Shown: piece after piece, positions 49,916 to 60,953 of the stretch | How the letters are laid out: every line of letters starts with the position of its first letter | How positions within the stretch are numbered: the stretch's first letter is position 1 | Assembly (NCBI GenBank): GCA_035541475.1 | Contig: DATKND010000007.1 | Span: 1-64,000 of the forward strand | Origin: DASUFZ01 sp035541475 | GTDB lineage: Bacteria; Myxococcota_A; UBA9160; SMWR01 | Reading direction: 5' to 3' | DNA: 64,000 nucleotides | Program-made: the position numbers and the translations under genes | The notes under the pieces: generated by a model | Database searches by the model: none | Told to the model about the DNA's origin: nothing | Seen by the model: only the letters and a program-made list of their open reading frames with translations

Positions 49916-50933
49916 CGCTCTCGTCGTCGTCCTCGTCTTCTTCGTCGAGCGAGTCCCGCGGCGCGCCGCCGCTCGGCTCCTTGCGCGCGAGCTCGGCGAG
50001 CTCGGCTTCGATCACCTGGCTCTTCTGGAAGAAGATGTCGACGCTCTCGCGCGGGAGCCACGCGACCGGCGGCAACGGCTCGAGCCGGCTCCAGTAGGGC
50101 AAGGTGCTGACCCAGTCGGGCTCGCTCTCGGACTGTGCGAGCGCGCGCCAGCCGAACACCACGGCGGCGGCGACGCAGGCCGCGAGCCCGCGCACGCGCG
50201 CGCTGCCGACGGTCGCGACGCGCAGGTGCCCGTAGATCAGCAGGCCGACCAGGATCGCCGAGATCGCTACGTCGGCCCACTGCACGATCGACATGCTCTC
50301 GATCAGGAAGCGCCCGAACTGCAGCGCCTCGTCGGAGAGCTCGCTAGCGATCGCGATCAGTCCCGCCACCGCCATGTGCGCCGGGAAGCGCGCGCGCTGG
50401 CGCAGGAAGCGCGTCGCCAAGGCCCAGCCGCCACACCAGAGCGTCAGCCCGCCGATGCCGAAGAGCGGCGGCGTCAGCCACTGCGACCAGCCGGTCTCGC
50501 GCCAGGTGCCCTGGCGGAGCAGCGCCAGTCCGAGCGCGGTCGCGAGCGCCAGCACGACGAGCGGCGAGCTCCAGTGCGAGAGCAGCCACTCGGTCGGCGC
50601 GCCTCGCCGCGAGAGCGGGAGCGCGGGCGCGACGGCGTAGTCGCGGTCGCGCAGCCGCAGCCGCGTGCGCCCGACCTCCACCACGAGCTGGCCCACGAGC
50701 GGAAGCTCGGTCTCGCGCACGCCGCCGCGCAGCAGTCCGTTGCGGCTGCCGTTGTCGCGCAGCACGAGCGTTCCGTCCTCGGCGAGATCGAGCACCGCGT
50801 GCTCCGGGCAGACGTGCGGGTCGTCGAGCACGAGGTCGTTCGTGTAGGCGCGCCCGATGCGGAACGGGAAGCGCTCGATCCGCACGCGCTCCGTCACGTC
50901 GCCGTGACGGTCGAGGCGCTCTGCGAAGATCAC
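49905..50933 (-). CDS. FHA-domain multi-pass membrane protein
   Basis: A 342-residue protein. Residues 15-95 form a forkhead-associated domain that binds phosphothreonine: FRIGRAYTNDLVLDD, PEHAVLDL and LRDNGSRNG hold the conserved Gly-Arg, His and Asn-Gly sites. Then come four to five membrane helices (residues 118-270, e.g. PLVVLALATALGLALL, PLFGIGGLTLWCGGWALATRFL, WADVAISAILVGLLIY). The C-terminal tail is soluble and ends in an acidic run (DEEDEDDDESD). The FHA domain should face the cytoplasm. The GTG at 50933 overlaps the protease stop (GTGA). No Ser/Thr kinase gene is in the window, so the phospho-partner is unknown. Confidence 0.85.
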   Translation of the reverse strand: MIFAERLDRHGDVTERVRIERFPFRIGRAYTNDLVLDDPHVCPEHAVLDLAEDGTLVLRDNGSRNGLLRGGVRETELPLVGQLVVEVGRTRLRLRDRDYAVAPALPLSRRGAPTEWLLSHWSSPLVVLALATALGLALLRQGTWRETGWSQWLTPPLFGIGGLTLWCGGWALATRFLRQRARFPAHMAVAGLIAIASELSDEALQFGRFLIESMSIVQWADVAISAILVGLLIYGHLRVATVGSARVRGLAACVAAAVVFGWRALAQSESEPDWVSTLPYWSRLEPLPPVAWLPRESVDIFFQKSQVIEAELAELARKEPSGGAPRDSLDEEDEDDDESDAP

Positions 50934-52201
50934 TCGGCCCAACGGATCGACTCCAGAACGCGCTGCGCGAGCTCCCGCGCCGGCTCGAGGGCGACGCCCG
51001 ACATCAGCAGCGCCGTCTCGAAGCCGTCGGACGGCTGTCCGAGCGCCGCAGCCTTGAAGACGACGTCGTAGAGGCCCTCGAGGCGGCGGAAGCGCCGCGC
51101 GCAGAAGGTGGCCTTGAACGTGAGGCTCGCATTCGTGACGAAGCCCGTGTGGCAGCGGAAGGGCGTGAAGTCCTGCTCGCGGCCGAAGCGCTTGCTGAAG
51201 TCCTCCTCGAAGGCCCACGAGTAGAGCGAATAGAAGCGCCGACCCGAGAGCTTCGTGCTGTCGAGCTGGCGGTGGTGGAGCTCGACGATCGCGAAGCTCT
51301 GCTCCTCGGAGACGAAGACTTGGTCCTCGGTGAAGCAGGCGTGGGTTCGCTCGGAGTAGTAGGCCTTCGGATCCTCGGGCGCGTCGCCCCAGCAGTTGAA
51401 GAAGGGCGCGAGCCCCGTCGGCGCGAGGTAGGGCCCCATGCGCACCTGCGCGAAGGGCTGCGCGAGGATCTCCGCGAGATAGCCCTGCTGCTGGTGCAGC
51501 AGCTGCGACGTCAGCTCCGCGCGCAGATTCGCCGGCGGCGCAAACTTCGCCTCGCGCGCGCGCGCGAGCAGCGACGCGACCTCGCGCACCGGCACGAGGA
51601 ACGAGACCTGCTCGCCGGCGGTCGCGACGTTGACCCCCGCGACCTCGCCCGACTCGAGCAGCGCCGGCCCGCCGCTCATGCCCGGGTTCAGCGATCCGCT
51701 GAAGTGGATGCGCGCGTAGCGCGAGTGCTCGAGCAGACCGTTGTACGTGCCCTCGACCACGCTCATGCCGAGGTCGAGCGGGTTGCCGAGCGAGAAGAGC
51801 TTCTCGCCCTTCCGCAAGGTGCCGCCGTCGTGGAGCGTGAACGGCCGGCCGCGTGCGTCGGTGCTCCGCAGCAGCGCCAGGTCCTGCACGACGTCGAAGG
51901 CGGCGAGCGTGGCCTCGTGCTCGACACTGTCCTGCGTGCGAATCCTCACGCGGTAGCGGTCGGGGTCGTGGAGCGCGGCCGCGACCACGTGGTAGTTCGT
52001 GACGAACGAGCCCTCGGGCTCGACCGCGAAGCCCGAGCCGATGCTGCGCTTGGCGGAGCTCTGCGTCTCCTGGATCTCGACCTGCACGACGCCCGCGGCG
52101 TAGCGCGCGAAGATCTCTGCCGAGGCCTGCGTCTGCGCGGCGGCCGACGCCGCGACGAGACCCGCCGCGAGTCCGGCGAGGAGAGCGGCGCGGCGCGACA
52201 C
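50930..52201 (-). CDS. secreted trypsin-like serine protease with C-terminal Cys-containing domain
   Basis: A 423-residue protein with a signal peptide (to about residue 22, ASAAAQ) and a trypsin-like/DegP-type protease domain at about 30-220. The triad is His71 (FVTNYHVV), Asp107 (VVQDLALL) and Ser176 (NPGMSGGPA). Instead of PDZ domains it has a C-terminal region of about 190 residues unlike any family I recognise, with two cysteines in NCWGDAPEDP and HACFTEDQ and two more in PFRCHTGF and ATFCARRF. GTG at 52201 lies 11 bases after the nuoN stop on the same strand; its TGA overlaps the GTG of the FHA gene. It would act in the periplasm. Confidence 0.85.
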   Translation of the reverse strand: MSRRAALLAGLAAGLVAASAAAQTQASAEIFARYAAGVVQVEIQETQSSAKRSIGSGFAVEPEGSFVTNYHVVAAALHDPDRYRVRIRTQDSVEHEATLAAFDVVQDLALLRSTDARGRPFTLHDGGTLRKGEKLFSLGNPLDLGMSVVEGTYNGLLEHSRYARIHFSGSLNPGMSGGPALLESGEVAGVNVATAGEQVSFLVPVREVASLLARAREAKFAPPANLRAELTSQLLHQQQGYLAEILAQPFAQVRMGPYLAPTGLAPFFNCWGDAPEDPKAYYSERTHACFTEDQVFVSEEQSFAIVELHHRQLDSTKLSGRRFYSLYSWAFEEDFSKRFGREQDFTPFRCHTGFVTNASLTFKATFCARRFRRLEGLYDVVFKAAALGQPSDGFETALLMSGVALEPARELAQRVLESIRWAE

Positions 52202-52212
52202 GGCGAGAAGCT

Positions 52213-53727
52213 CTACGACGCGAACAGACCGCGCACCGAGTCGCGCGCCCAGTCGAGCACGTGAATGCCTTCGAGCGCGCCCCAGCCGTTCGGCAGGATC
52301 CCGAGATAGAGGACTCCCGCCGCGCACACCGCGAGCACGACGAACTCCGAGCTGCCGATGCCCTTGCGCGGCACCTCCTCGCTCGGATCGCGCATGTACA
52401 TCAGCACCGGCACGCGCAGGTAGTAGTAGACGGACACCACGCTCGTCAGCACGCCGAGGATCGCGAGCGGCACCTGGCCCGCGGCGACCGCGGCCGCGAA
52501 CACCTGCCACTTGCCCATGAAGCCGACCGTGCCCGGGATGCCGGCCAGCGAGATCATGAAGAGCGTCATCAGCGCGGCGAGACCGGGACGCGTGCGCGCG
52601 AGCCCGGCGAAGGACTCGATGCTCTCGCAGTCGCGGCCGCGATTGGCGAGCACGACCACGACGCCGAAGGCGCCGAGGTTCGTGAACACGTAGCCGATCA
52701 GGTAGAAGACCACGGCGGCGTAGCCCTCCTGCGTGCCCGGCACGAAGCCGATCAGCAGGTAGCCCGCGTGCGCGATGCTCGAGTAGGCGAGCATGCGCTT
52801 GATGTTCTGCTGGATCACCGCCATCACGTTGCCGACGATCATCGTCAGCGCGGCGAGCGCCCACAGCACGTTCTGGAGCGCCGCGCCCTGCGGCTCGAAG
52901 GAGAGCGCGAGCACGCGCAGCAGCGCGGCGAAGGCCGCGAGCTTCACGGTCACCGACATGAAGGCCGTCACCGCGGACGGCGCGCCCTCGTAGACGTCGG
53001 GCGTCCACTGGTGGAAGGGCACCGACGAGATCTTGAACGCGAAGCCCACGATCACGAGGCCGAGGCCCGCGACCGCGAGCGGGTTCTCGAAGCTGAAGGC
53101 GCCGCGGATCGCCGCGAACGAGGTCGAGCCGGCGACGCCGTAGAGCAGCGCGACGCCGTAGAGCAGGATCGCGCTCGCGAACGATCCGATCAGGAAGTAC
53201 TTCATCGCCGACTCGTTGCTGCGGAGCTTCTTGCGGTCGAAGCCGGCGAGCACGTAGATCGGGATGCTCATCAGCTCGAGGCCCAGGAAGATCGGCAGCA
53301 TGTCGACGGCGCAGACCATCACCAGCATGCCGGCCACGGAGAAGAGGATCAGCGCGTAGTACTCGCCGTGGTTGATGCGCAGCTCGTCGAGGTACTGGAT
53401 CGAGAGCGCGCACGAGAGCAGCGACGCCAGCGCGATCAACGCGGTGACGAGCGCGGAGAAGCGGTCGAGCACGAACATCGGGTGCGCCGGATCGAAGGGC
53501 GTGGCGACGCCCATCAGCGCGTGCGCGAGCGCCATGTAGAAGGCGAGCGCGAGGAAGAAGATCGAGGTGCCGGCCAGCAGCGACCCGACCAGCGAGGTCG
53601 TGACCGGGCGCCCGAAGAAGCTCTGCGCGCGCGAGAGCATCACCTCGCCGAGCAGCACGACCATCGCGCCGAGCGAGACCCAGACGAGCGGCCCGACGAC
53701 AGAGAAGTTCAGCTCGGGGTGGTTCAC
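52213..53727 (-). CDS. nuoN: NADH-quinone oxidoreductase subunit N
   Basis: A 504-residue antiporter-like membrane subunit of complex I, with 14 expected helices. LGLELMSIPIYVLAGFDRKKLRSNESAMKYFLIGSFASA includes the key Glu and the conserved Lys region; VGFAFKISSVPFHQWTPDVYEGAPSAVTAFMSV and NIKRMLAYSSIAHAGYLLIG are the other family blocks. It forms one of the three proton channels. The GTG at 53727 overlaps the nuoM stop (GTGA). The protease gene follows after 11 bases, so this is not the end of the transcript. Confidence 0.96.
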   Translation of the reverse strand: MNHPELNFSVVGPLVWVSLGAMVVLLGEVMLSRAQSFFGRPVTTSLVGSLLAGTSIFFLALAFYMALAHALMGVATPFDPAHPMFVLDRFSALVTALIALASLLSCALSIQYLDELRINHGEYYALILFSVAGMLVMVCAVDMLPIFLGLELMSIPIYVLAGFDRKKLRSNESAMKYFLIGSFASAILLYGVALLYGVAGSTSFAAIRGAFSFENPLAVAGLGLVIVGFAFKISSVPFHQWTPDVYEGAPSAVTAFMSVTVKLAAFAALLRVLALSFEPQGAALQNVLWALAALTMIVGNVMAVIQQNIKRMLAYSSIAHAGYLLIGFVPGTQEGYAAVVFYLIGYVFTNLGAFGVVVVLANRGRDCESIESFAGLARTRPGLAALMTLFMISLAGIPGTVGFMGKWQVFAAAVAAGQVPLAILGVLTSVVSVYYYLRVPVLMYMRDPSEEVPRKGIGSSEFVVLAVCAAGVLYLGILPNGWGALEGIHVLDWARDSVRGLFAS

Positions 53728-55364
53728 GGCTGCGGCACCTCGGCGGGGAGCGGGACCTCGGGCAGCGCCGCCTGCGCGAGCCGCGCGTCGTCGCGCATGG
53801 CCGCGTCGCGCGCTCCGCGCTCGACCTTCTCGAGCAGGTCGATCACCGAGGGCTCGATGCGGCGCAGCAGCGCCTCGGGGTAGAGCCCGATCCAGACGAT
53901 CGGCACGATCATCGCGACCATCACGAGCTTCTCGCGCAGGTCGAGGTCGATGAGCCGGCGGTTCTCCTCCTGGTCGACCGGGCCGAACATCACGCGCCGG
54001 TACATCCAGAGCATGTACGCGGCCGCGAGCACGACGCCGCTCGTCGCGACGATCGCGACCGCGGGCCACGAGAGGAAGGTGCCGACCAGGATCAGGAACT
54101 CGCCGACGAAGCCGTTCAGCATCGGGAGGCCGATGCTCGACATCGCGACGACGCCGAAGCAGGCCGCGTAGACCGGCATCGGCCGCGCGACGCCGCCGAA
54201 GTCGGCGATGCGGCGCGTGTGTCGCCGCTCGTAGAGCATGCCGACGAGCAGGAAGAGCGCCCCCGTCGAGAGCCCGTGATTCACCATCTGGAGGACGGAG
54301 CCCGACAAGCCCTGCACGTTCAGCGCGAACATGCCGAGCATCACGAATCCGAGGTGCGCGACGGAGGAGTAGGCGACGAGCTTCTTGATGTCGGCCTGCA
54401 CCATCGCGACGCACGAGCCGTAGACGACGCCGGCCAGCGAGAGCGCCAGGATGGTCGGCGTCCACTCGACGGCGGCCGCTGGGAAGAGCGGCAGGGCGAA
54501 GCGCAGGAAGCCGTACGTCCCCATCTTGAGGAGCACCGCCGCCAGCACGACGGAGCCTGGCGTCGGCGCCTCGACGTGCGCGTCCGGCAGCCAGGTGTGG
54601 AGCGGCACCATCGGCACCTTGATCGCGAAGGCGAGCGCGAAGGCGGCGAATAGCCAGGTCTGTGTCTTCCACCAGACGCCCGCGATCGGAATCGCGGTCG
54701 CGAGCAGGCCGCTCGCGCCGCCGCCCGGCGCGCCGACGAGGTCGAGGTTCAGCACGCCGGTCTGCTGGTAGTGCAGCGAGTAGACGACCAGGATCGCCAC
54801 CAGCATCAGCAGCGAGCCGACCATCGTGAACAGGAAGAACTTCACCGCGGCGTAGATGCGGCGCGGTCCGCCCCAGATGCCGATGATGAAGTACATCGGC
54901 ACCAGCATCAGCTCCCAGAACACGTAGAAGGCGAAGACGTTCAGCGAGACGAAGGCGCCGAGCATGCCCGTCTCGAGGAAGAGCATGAAGAAGACGTAGC
55001 TGCGGACCGCGCGGCCGATGTCGTGCCACGAGGCGACGAGCGCGACCGGCATCAGGAAGGTCGTCAGCAGCACGAGCACGAGGCTGATGCCGTCGACGCC
55101 GACGAAGTACTGGATGCCGTAGTCGGGGAGCCAGGGCGCGTACTCGACGAACTGGAAGCCGAGATGCGTGGGGTCGTAGCCGCTCCAGAGGCGCAGCGAG
55201 AGCGCGAACGCGACGAGCGTGGCGGCGAGCCCGGCCCAGCGCCACGCCGACGCAGGCAGCCCTTCGGAGCCGAGCACGCGCGCGATGGCGGCGCTCGCGA
55301 GCAGGAGCAGCCCCACGCCGAGCGGCACGAAGGTCACGAGCGTGAGCAGGTTCGACCCTTCCAT
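53724..55364 (-). CDS. nuoM: NADH-quinone oxidoreductase subunit M
   Basis: A 546-residue antiporter-like subunit. GVDGISLVLVLLTTFLMPVAL is the typical opening; FYVFWELMLVPMYFIIGIWGG carries the essential Glu; KVPMVPLHTWLPDAHVEAPTPGSVVLAAVLLKMGTYG and QADIKKLVAYSSVAHLGFVMLG follow. It pumps protons in complex I. The ATG at 55364 is 2 bases after the nuoL stop. The C-terminus has an extra charged tail (about residues 510-546) rich in Ala and Pro. Confidence 0.96.
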   Translation of the reverse strand: MEGSNLLTLVTFVPLGVGLLLLASAAIARVLGSEGLPASAWRWAGLAATLVAFALSLRLWSGYDPTHLGFQFVEYAPWLPDYGIQYFVGVDGISLVLVLLTTFLMPVALVASWHDIGRAVRSYVFFMLFLETGMLGAFVSLNVFAFYVFWELMLVPMYFIIGIWGGPRRIYAAVKFFLFTMVGSLLMLVAILVVYSLHYQQTGVLNLDLVGAPGGGASGLLATAIPIAGVWWKTQTWLFAAFALAFAIKVPMVPLHTWLPDAHVEAPTPGSVVLAAVLLKMGTYGFLRFALPLFPAAAVEWTPTILALSLAGVVYGSCVAMVQADIKKLVAYSSVAHLGFVMLGMFALNVQGLSGSVLQMVNHGLSTGALFLLVGMLYERRHTRRIADFGGVARPMPVYAACFGVVAMSSIGLPMLNGFVGEFLILVGTFLSWPAVAIVATSGVVLAAAYMLWMYRRVMFGPVDQEENRRLIDLDLREKLVMVAMIVPIVWIGLYPEALLRRIEPSVIDLLEKVERGARDAAMRDDARLAQAALPEVPLPAEVPQP

Positions 55365-55366
55365 CG

Positions 55367-57394
55367 CTAGCGCGCCAGGTACCAGAGGATGACGGCGGCG
55401 CCGGCCAGCATCGAGAAGACGTAGCTCTGAGCGAGACCCGTCTGGAGGTACTTCAGGCCTCCCGACGCGAAGCCGCGCACCGTGCGGCCGAGGCCGTTGA
55501 CGAAGGCGCCGTCGATCAGGCCGGCGTCGATCAGGCGGAAGAAGACGCGGTCCGACACCAGCAGCAGCGGGCGCACGATCAGCGCGTCGTAGAGCTCGTC
55601 GACCCAGTACTTGTTCGCGAGCAGGCGCTGGAGTCCCGACGCGGAGGCCGCGATGCGCGCCGGCAGCTCCGGCCGCGAGAGGTAGAGGAAGCGCGCCAGC
55701 AGCAGGCCGACCGTCGCGACACCGATCGCGGTCAGTGCCATCGCGTACTCGGTCTCGTGCGGCACGTGGTAGCTGATGTAGCCGACGACCTTGTTGAGCC
55801 AGTTGTCGAGGCTGTGCGAGTCCTTCACGCCGATCGCCTTCCCGTACGCGACCGGGAAACCGATCAAGCCGCCGATCATCGAGAGGAAGGCCAGCGCCCA
55901 GAGCGGGTTCAGAACGATGCCCGGCGGCTCGTGGATGTGCTCGCGCACCTCGGCCGGCGCGCGGCACTCGCCGTGGAAGACCTTGTAATAGAGCCGGAAC
56001 ATGTAGAAGGAGGTGAGGCCCGCGGTCCCGAGGCCGATCGCGTAGAGCACGAAGTGGCCCGGCACCTGCGAGGCGAAGGTCGCGACCAGGATCTCGTCCT
56101 TCGAGAAGAAGCCCGAGAAGGGCGGGAAGCCGGCGATCGCGATCACGCCGACCAGGAAGACGAGGTGGGTCTGGCGGATGCGGCGCGCGAGGCCGCCCAT
56201 CTTCTCGATGTCCTGCTCGTGGTGCATGGCCAGGATCACTGCGCCAGCCGAAAGGAAGAGCAGCGCCTTGAAGAAGGCGTGCGTCACCAGGTGGAAGATC
56301 GACGCCGTGTAGCCATGGCAGCCCGCGGCCATGAACATGTACCCGAGCTGACTCACGGTGGAGTAGGCGAGCACCTTCTTGATGTCGGTCTGGCAGATCG
56401 CGATGGTGGCGGCGAAGAGCGCCGTCAGCGCGCCGGTCCACGCGACGACCGCCGACGCGAGCGGCGCGGCGTCGTAGAGGAAGGAGAGGCGCGAGACCAT
56501 GTAGACGCCGGCCGTCACCATGGTCGCGGCGTGGATCAGCGCGGATACCGGCGTCGGTCCCGCCATCGCGTCGGGCAGCCAGACGTAGAGCGGGATCTGC
56601 GCCGACTTCCCGGCCGCGCCGACGAAGAAGCACAGGCCGATCACGTCGACGAGCGGCCAGGTCGGGCCCCAGAAGGGCGCCGGCATCGTCATGTCCTTGA
56701 TCAAGGCGAAGCTCCCGCGCAGGTCGGCGAAGGCGACCGAGGGGGCGCCCGCCTTCGCGAAGGCGCCGAAGAGCAGGAAGATGCCGATCAGGAAGCCGAA
56801 GTCGCCGACGCGGTTCACGATGAAGGCCTTCGAGCCGCAGTAGGCGTTCCAGCGATCGCTGTACCAGAAGCCGATCAAGAGATAGGAGCAGAGCCCGACG
56901 CCTTCCCAGCCGAGGAAGAGCAGCACCAGGTTGTCGGCCATCACCAGCATCAACATCGAGAACGTGAAGAGGTTCAAATAACAGAAGAAGCGCTGGTAGC
57001 CGCGGTCCTCGCGGTGATCGCCGGCCATGTACCCGATCGAGTAGAGGTGGATCAGGAAGCCGACGCCCGTCACCACCAGGGTCATGACCGACGAGAGCGG
57101 GTCGAGCCGCAGCCCCATCTCGGCGGAGAAGCGCGTGTCGCCGACGCCCGCGCCGAACCAGGTGTAGAGCGAGTCGGTCAGCCAGCGGTAGTCGTCCTTC
57201 AGCCACACCAGCCGGAAGAAGGCGTAGCCGGAGACCACGAAGGAGAGGCCGACCGAGCCGCAGGAGAGCAGGTTGACGAGCCAGCGCGGCAAGCTGCGGC
57301 GCACCAGCCCGATCATCACGCCGTGCAGCACCGCCACGGCGAGCGGCAGCAGCGGGATCCAGCGCAGCGCGGCGTCGGTGTTGTCGTTCACCAC
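55367..57394 (-). CDS. nuoL: NADH-quinone oxidoreductase subunit L
   Basis: A 675-residue antiporter-like subunit with the long lateral helix that braces the membrane arm. GWEGVGLCSYLLIGFWYSDRWNAYCGSKAFIVNRVGDFGFLIG and KSAQIPLYVWLPDAMAGPTPVSALIHAATMVTAGVYM are strong signatures, as is CQTDIKKVLAYSTVSQLGYM. The C-terminal part (after residue 560) includes the lateral helix and final anchor. Starts are the tandem GTG codons at 57394 and 57391, both overlapping the nuoK stop. Confidence 0.97.
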   Translation of the reverse strand: MVNDNTDAALRWIPLLPLAVAVLHGVMIGLVRRSLPRWLVNLLSCGSVGLSFVVSGYAFFRLVWLKDDYRWLTDSLYTWFGAGVGDTRFSAEMGLRLDPLSSVMTLVVTGVGFLIHLYSIGYMAGDHREDRGYQRFFCYLNLFTFSMLMLVMADNLVLLFLGWEGVGLCSYLLIGFWYSDRWNAYCGSKAFIVNRVGDFGFLIGIFLLFGAFAKAGAPSVAFADLRGSFALIKDMTMPAPFWGPTWPLVDVIGLCFFVGAAGKSAQIPLYVWLPDAMAGPTPVSALIHAATMVTAGVYMVSRLSFLYDAAPLASAVVAWTGALTALFAATIAICQTDIKKVLAYSTVSQLGYMFMAAGCHGYTASIFHLVTHAFFKALLFLSAGAVILAMHHEQDIEKMGGLARRIRQTHLVFLVGVIAIAGFPPFSGFFSKDEILVATFASQVPGHFVLYAIGLGTAGLTSFYMFRLYYKVFHGECRAPAEVREHIHEPPGIVLNPLWALAFLSMIGGLIGFPVAYGKAIGVKDSHSLDNWLNKVVGYISYHVPHETEYAMALTAIGVATVGLLLARFLYLSRPELPARIAASASGLQRLLANKYWVDELYDALIVRPLLLVSDRVFFRLIDAGLIDGAFVNGLGRTVRGFASGGLKYLQTGLAQSYVFSMLAGAAVILWYLAR

Positions 57395-57708
57395 TTGAGC
57401 AGGCTCACTTCCTCGATGTCCACCGAGTCGCGGTTGCGGAACATCGAGATCACGATGCCGAGACCGACGGCGACCTCGGCCGCGGCGACCGTCACCACCA
57501 TCAGGACGAAGACCTGTCCGTCGAGTGCGTTCTGGCCCGGCGCGCCCGGCCAGAGCCGGTTGAAGCCGACGAAGGCCAGGTTCACGGCGTTGAACATCAG
57601 CTCGATCGACATCAGGATCACGATCAGGTTGCGCCGCGTGACGACGCCGATCACGCCGATGCCGAACAGAACTGCGGAGAGCAGGATCACGTGCTCGAGC
57701 GGGATCAT
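57388..57708 (-). CDS. nuoK: NADH-quinone oxidoreductase subunit K
   Basis: A 106-residue, three-helix subunit. The two conserved buried Glu residues are in MSIELMFNAVNLAF and AAEVAVGLGIVIS, essential for coupling. ATG at 57708, 7 bases after the nuoJ stop. Its stop overlaps the nuoL start. Length is normal for the family. Confidence 0.96.
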   Translation of the reverse strand: MIPLEHVILLSAVLFGIGVIGVVTRRNLIVILMSIELMFNAVNLAFVGFNRLWPGAPGQNALDGQVFVLMVVTVAAAEVAVGLGIVISMFRNRDSVDIEEVSLLKW

Positions 57709-57715
57709 GGTCCTC

Positions 57716-58216
57716 TCAGTCGATCTTGCGCTTGGCGAGGATCAGCGCGCCGACGATCGCGGCCGTCAGCAAGAGCGACGCCACCTCGACCAGGAGCACA
57801 TAGTCCGTGTAGAGCGCGACGCCGAGCTGGCGGTAGCCGCCGAAGCCCGGCGGCGCGGGCGGCGGCGCGGGCAGCGACACGGAAGAGCGGACGATCTGCG
57901 CCAGCAGCGCGACGCCGATCAGCGCGCCCGCGAGCTTCTGGAGCCGCGCGCGCGCCGGCGCGAAGGCGTCGCTGCGGAGATTCAGCAGCATGACCACGAA
58001 CAGGAACAGCACGACGATCGCGCCCGCGTAGACGATCACCTGCACGGCCGCGACGAGGTGCGCCCCGAGCAGCACGTAGATGGCGGAGAGCGCCACCATG
58101 GTGACGACCAGCGAGAGCGCCGCGGCCACCGTGTTGCGGACGTTCAGCACCATGCCGAGCGCCGAGACGACCGCGAGCGCGCCGAAGACGTAGAAGAGCA
58201 CGGCCGGAGCGCTCAT
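57716..58216 (-). CDS. nuoJ: NADH-quinone oxidoreductase subunit J
   Basis: A 166-residue membrane subunit with five hydrophobic segments. VQVIVYAGAIVVLFLFVVMLLNL is the conserved helix 3 motif with its pi-bulge. The ATG at 58216 overlaps the nuoH stop in an ATGA junction. In most bacteria nuoI sits between nuoH and nuoJ; here the overlap shows it is cleanly absent. Confidence 0.95.
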   Translation of the reverse strand: MSAPAVLFYVFGALAVVSALGMVLNVRNTVAAALSLVVTMVALSAIYVLLGAHLVAAVQVIVYAGAIVVLFLFVVMLLNLRSDAFAPARARLQKLAGALIGVALLAQIVRSSVSLPAPPPAPPGFGGYRQLGVALYTDYVLLVEVASLLLTAAIVGALILAKRKID

Positions 58217-59366
58217 GCGGCATTCCCCCGCGCGAGCAGCAGCACGAAGCCCGTCACCAGGATGTTCGCGATCGAGAGCGGCAGCAGGATCTTCCAGCAC
58301 AGATCCATGATCTGGTCGTAGCGGAAGCGCGGCAGCGTCCAGCGGATCGCCATCTGGAGCCAGATCATCACGACGAGCTTCAGCATGAAGGTCAGGAAGT
58401 GGAGGATCGCGCACAGGCCCGTCGCGAACTCGACGTTGAAGATGCGCGAGACGCCCGCGATGATCGTCGCCTGCGACAGCCACGGCACCGACCAGCCGCC
58501 GAGGAAGAGCGTCGCGATCAGGCCCGCGATCACGACCACCTCGATGAACTCGGACATGTAGAAGAGCCCGAAGCGCATCCCCGAGTACTCGAGGTGGAAG
58601 CCCGCGATGATCTCCGACTCGCCTTCGGGCGTGTCGAAGGGCGGGCGCTTGTTCTCGGCCATGATGGTCGTCAGGAACATCAGGAAGCCGAGCGGCTGGT
58701 AGAAGACGCCCCAGGCCGGCAGGCGGATCCAGTCGAGCAGCGCCGGCACCGGCACGCCGAAGAGGTGATCGAGGAAGCCGAAGACGCGGAAGGTGGTGTC
58801 CTGCGCGAGCACCATGTCCTGGAGCTGCAAGGTCTGGAACACCATGAAGAGGCCGACGACGGAGAGACCCATCGTGACCTCGTAGGAGATCATCTGCGCC
58901 GAGGCGCGCAGTCCGCCTAGCAATGACCAGTTGTTGTTCGACGACCACCCGGCCATCACCGTGCCGTAGGTGGCGATCGAGCCGATCGCGAAGATGTAGA
59001 GGAGTCCCCAGTCGGGGTTCGCGACCACCAGCGAGATCGTGTAACCGCCGAAGGTGTAGACGCCGCCGTAGGGGATCACCGCGAAGGCGACGACCGCGGG
59101 CACCGCCGCGATCACCGGCGCGATCAGGTGCATGAAGCGGTTCGCGCCGCGCGGGACCACATCCTCTTTCGTCAGCAGCTTGATCACGTCGGCGAGCGGA
59201 TGCAGCAGCCCGAGCACGGTCAGCCCGGCGATGTCGGCGCGGTTGGCGCCGATGCGGTCCTGCATCACGGCGCTCTGCTTGCGCTCGACCCAAGTGATGA
59301 CGGGCGCGAGGCCCGCCACCACGACGAGCAGGATGAAGAGCGCCTTCAGCAGCACCTCGACGGGCA

Positions 59367-59367
<1 letters not shown>
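58213..59367 (-). CDS. nuoH: NADH-quinone oxidoreductase subunit H
   Basis: A 384-residue subunit forming the quinone channel, with eight or nine helices. ERKQSAVMQDRIGANRADIAGL and LADVIKLLTKEDVVPRGANR are the conserved cytoplasmic loops; AENKRPPFDTPEGESEIIAGFHLEYSGMRFG carries the acidic quinone-site residues. The ATG at 59367 overlaps the nuoG stop by one base (TGATG). Confidence 0.97.

Positions 59368-60952
<1,585 letters not shown>

Positions 60953-60953
<1 letters not shown>

Noticed and set aside
55757..58321. Long plus-strand open frame opposite nuoJ, nuoK and nuoL
   Set aside because: A shadow of conserved complex I genes; composition typical of an antisense frame in GC-rich DNA.
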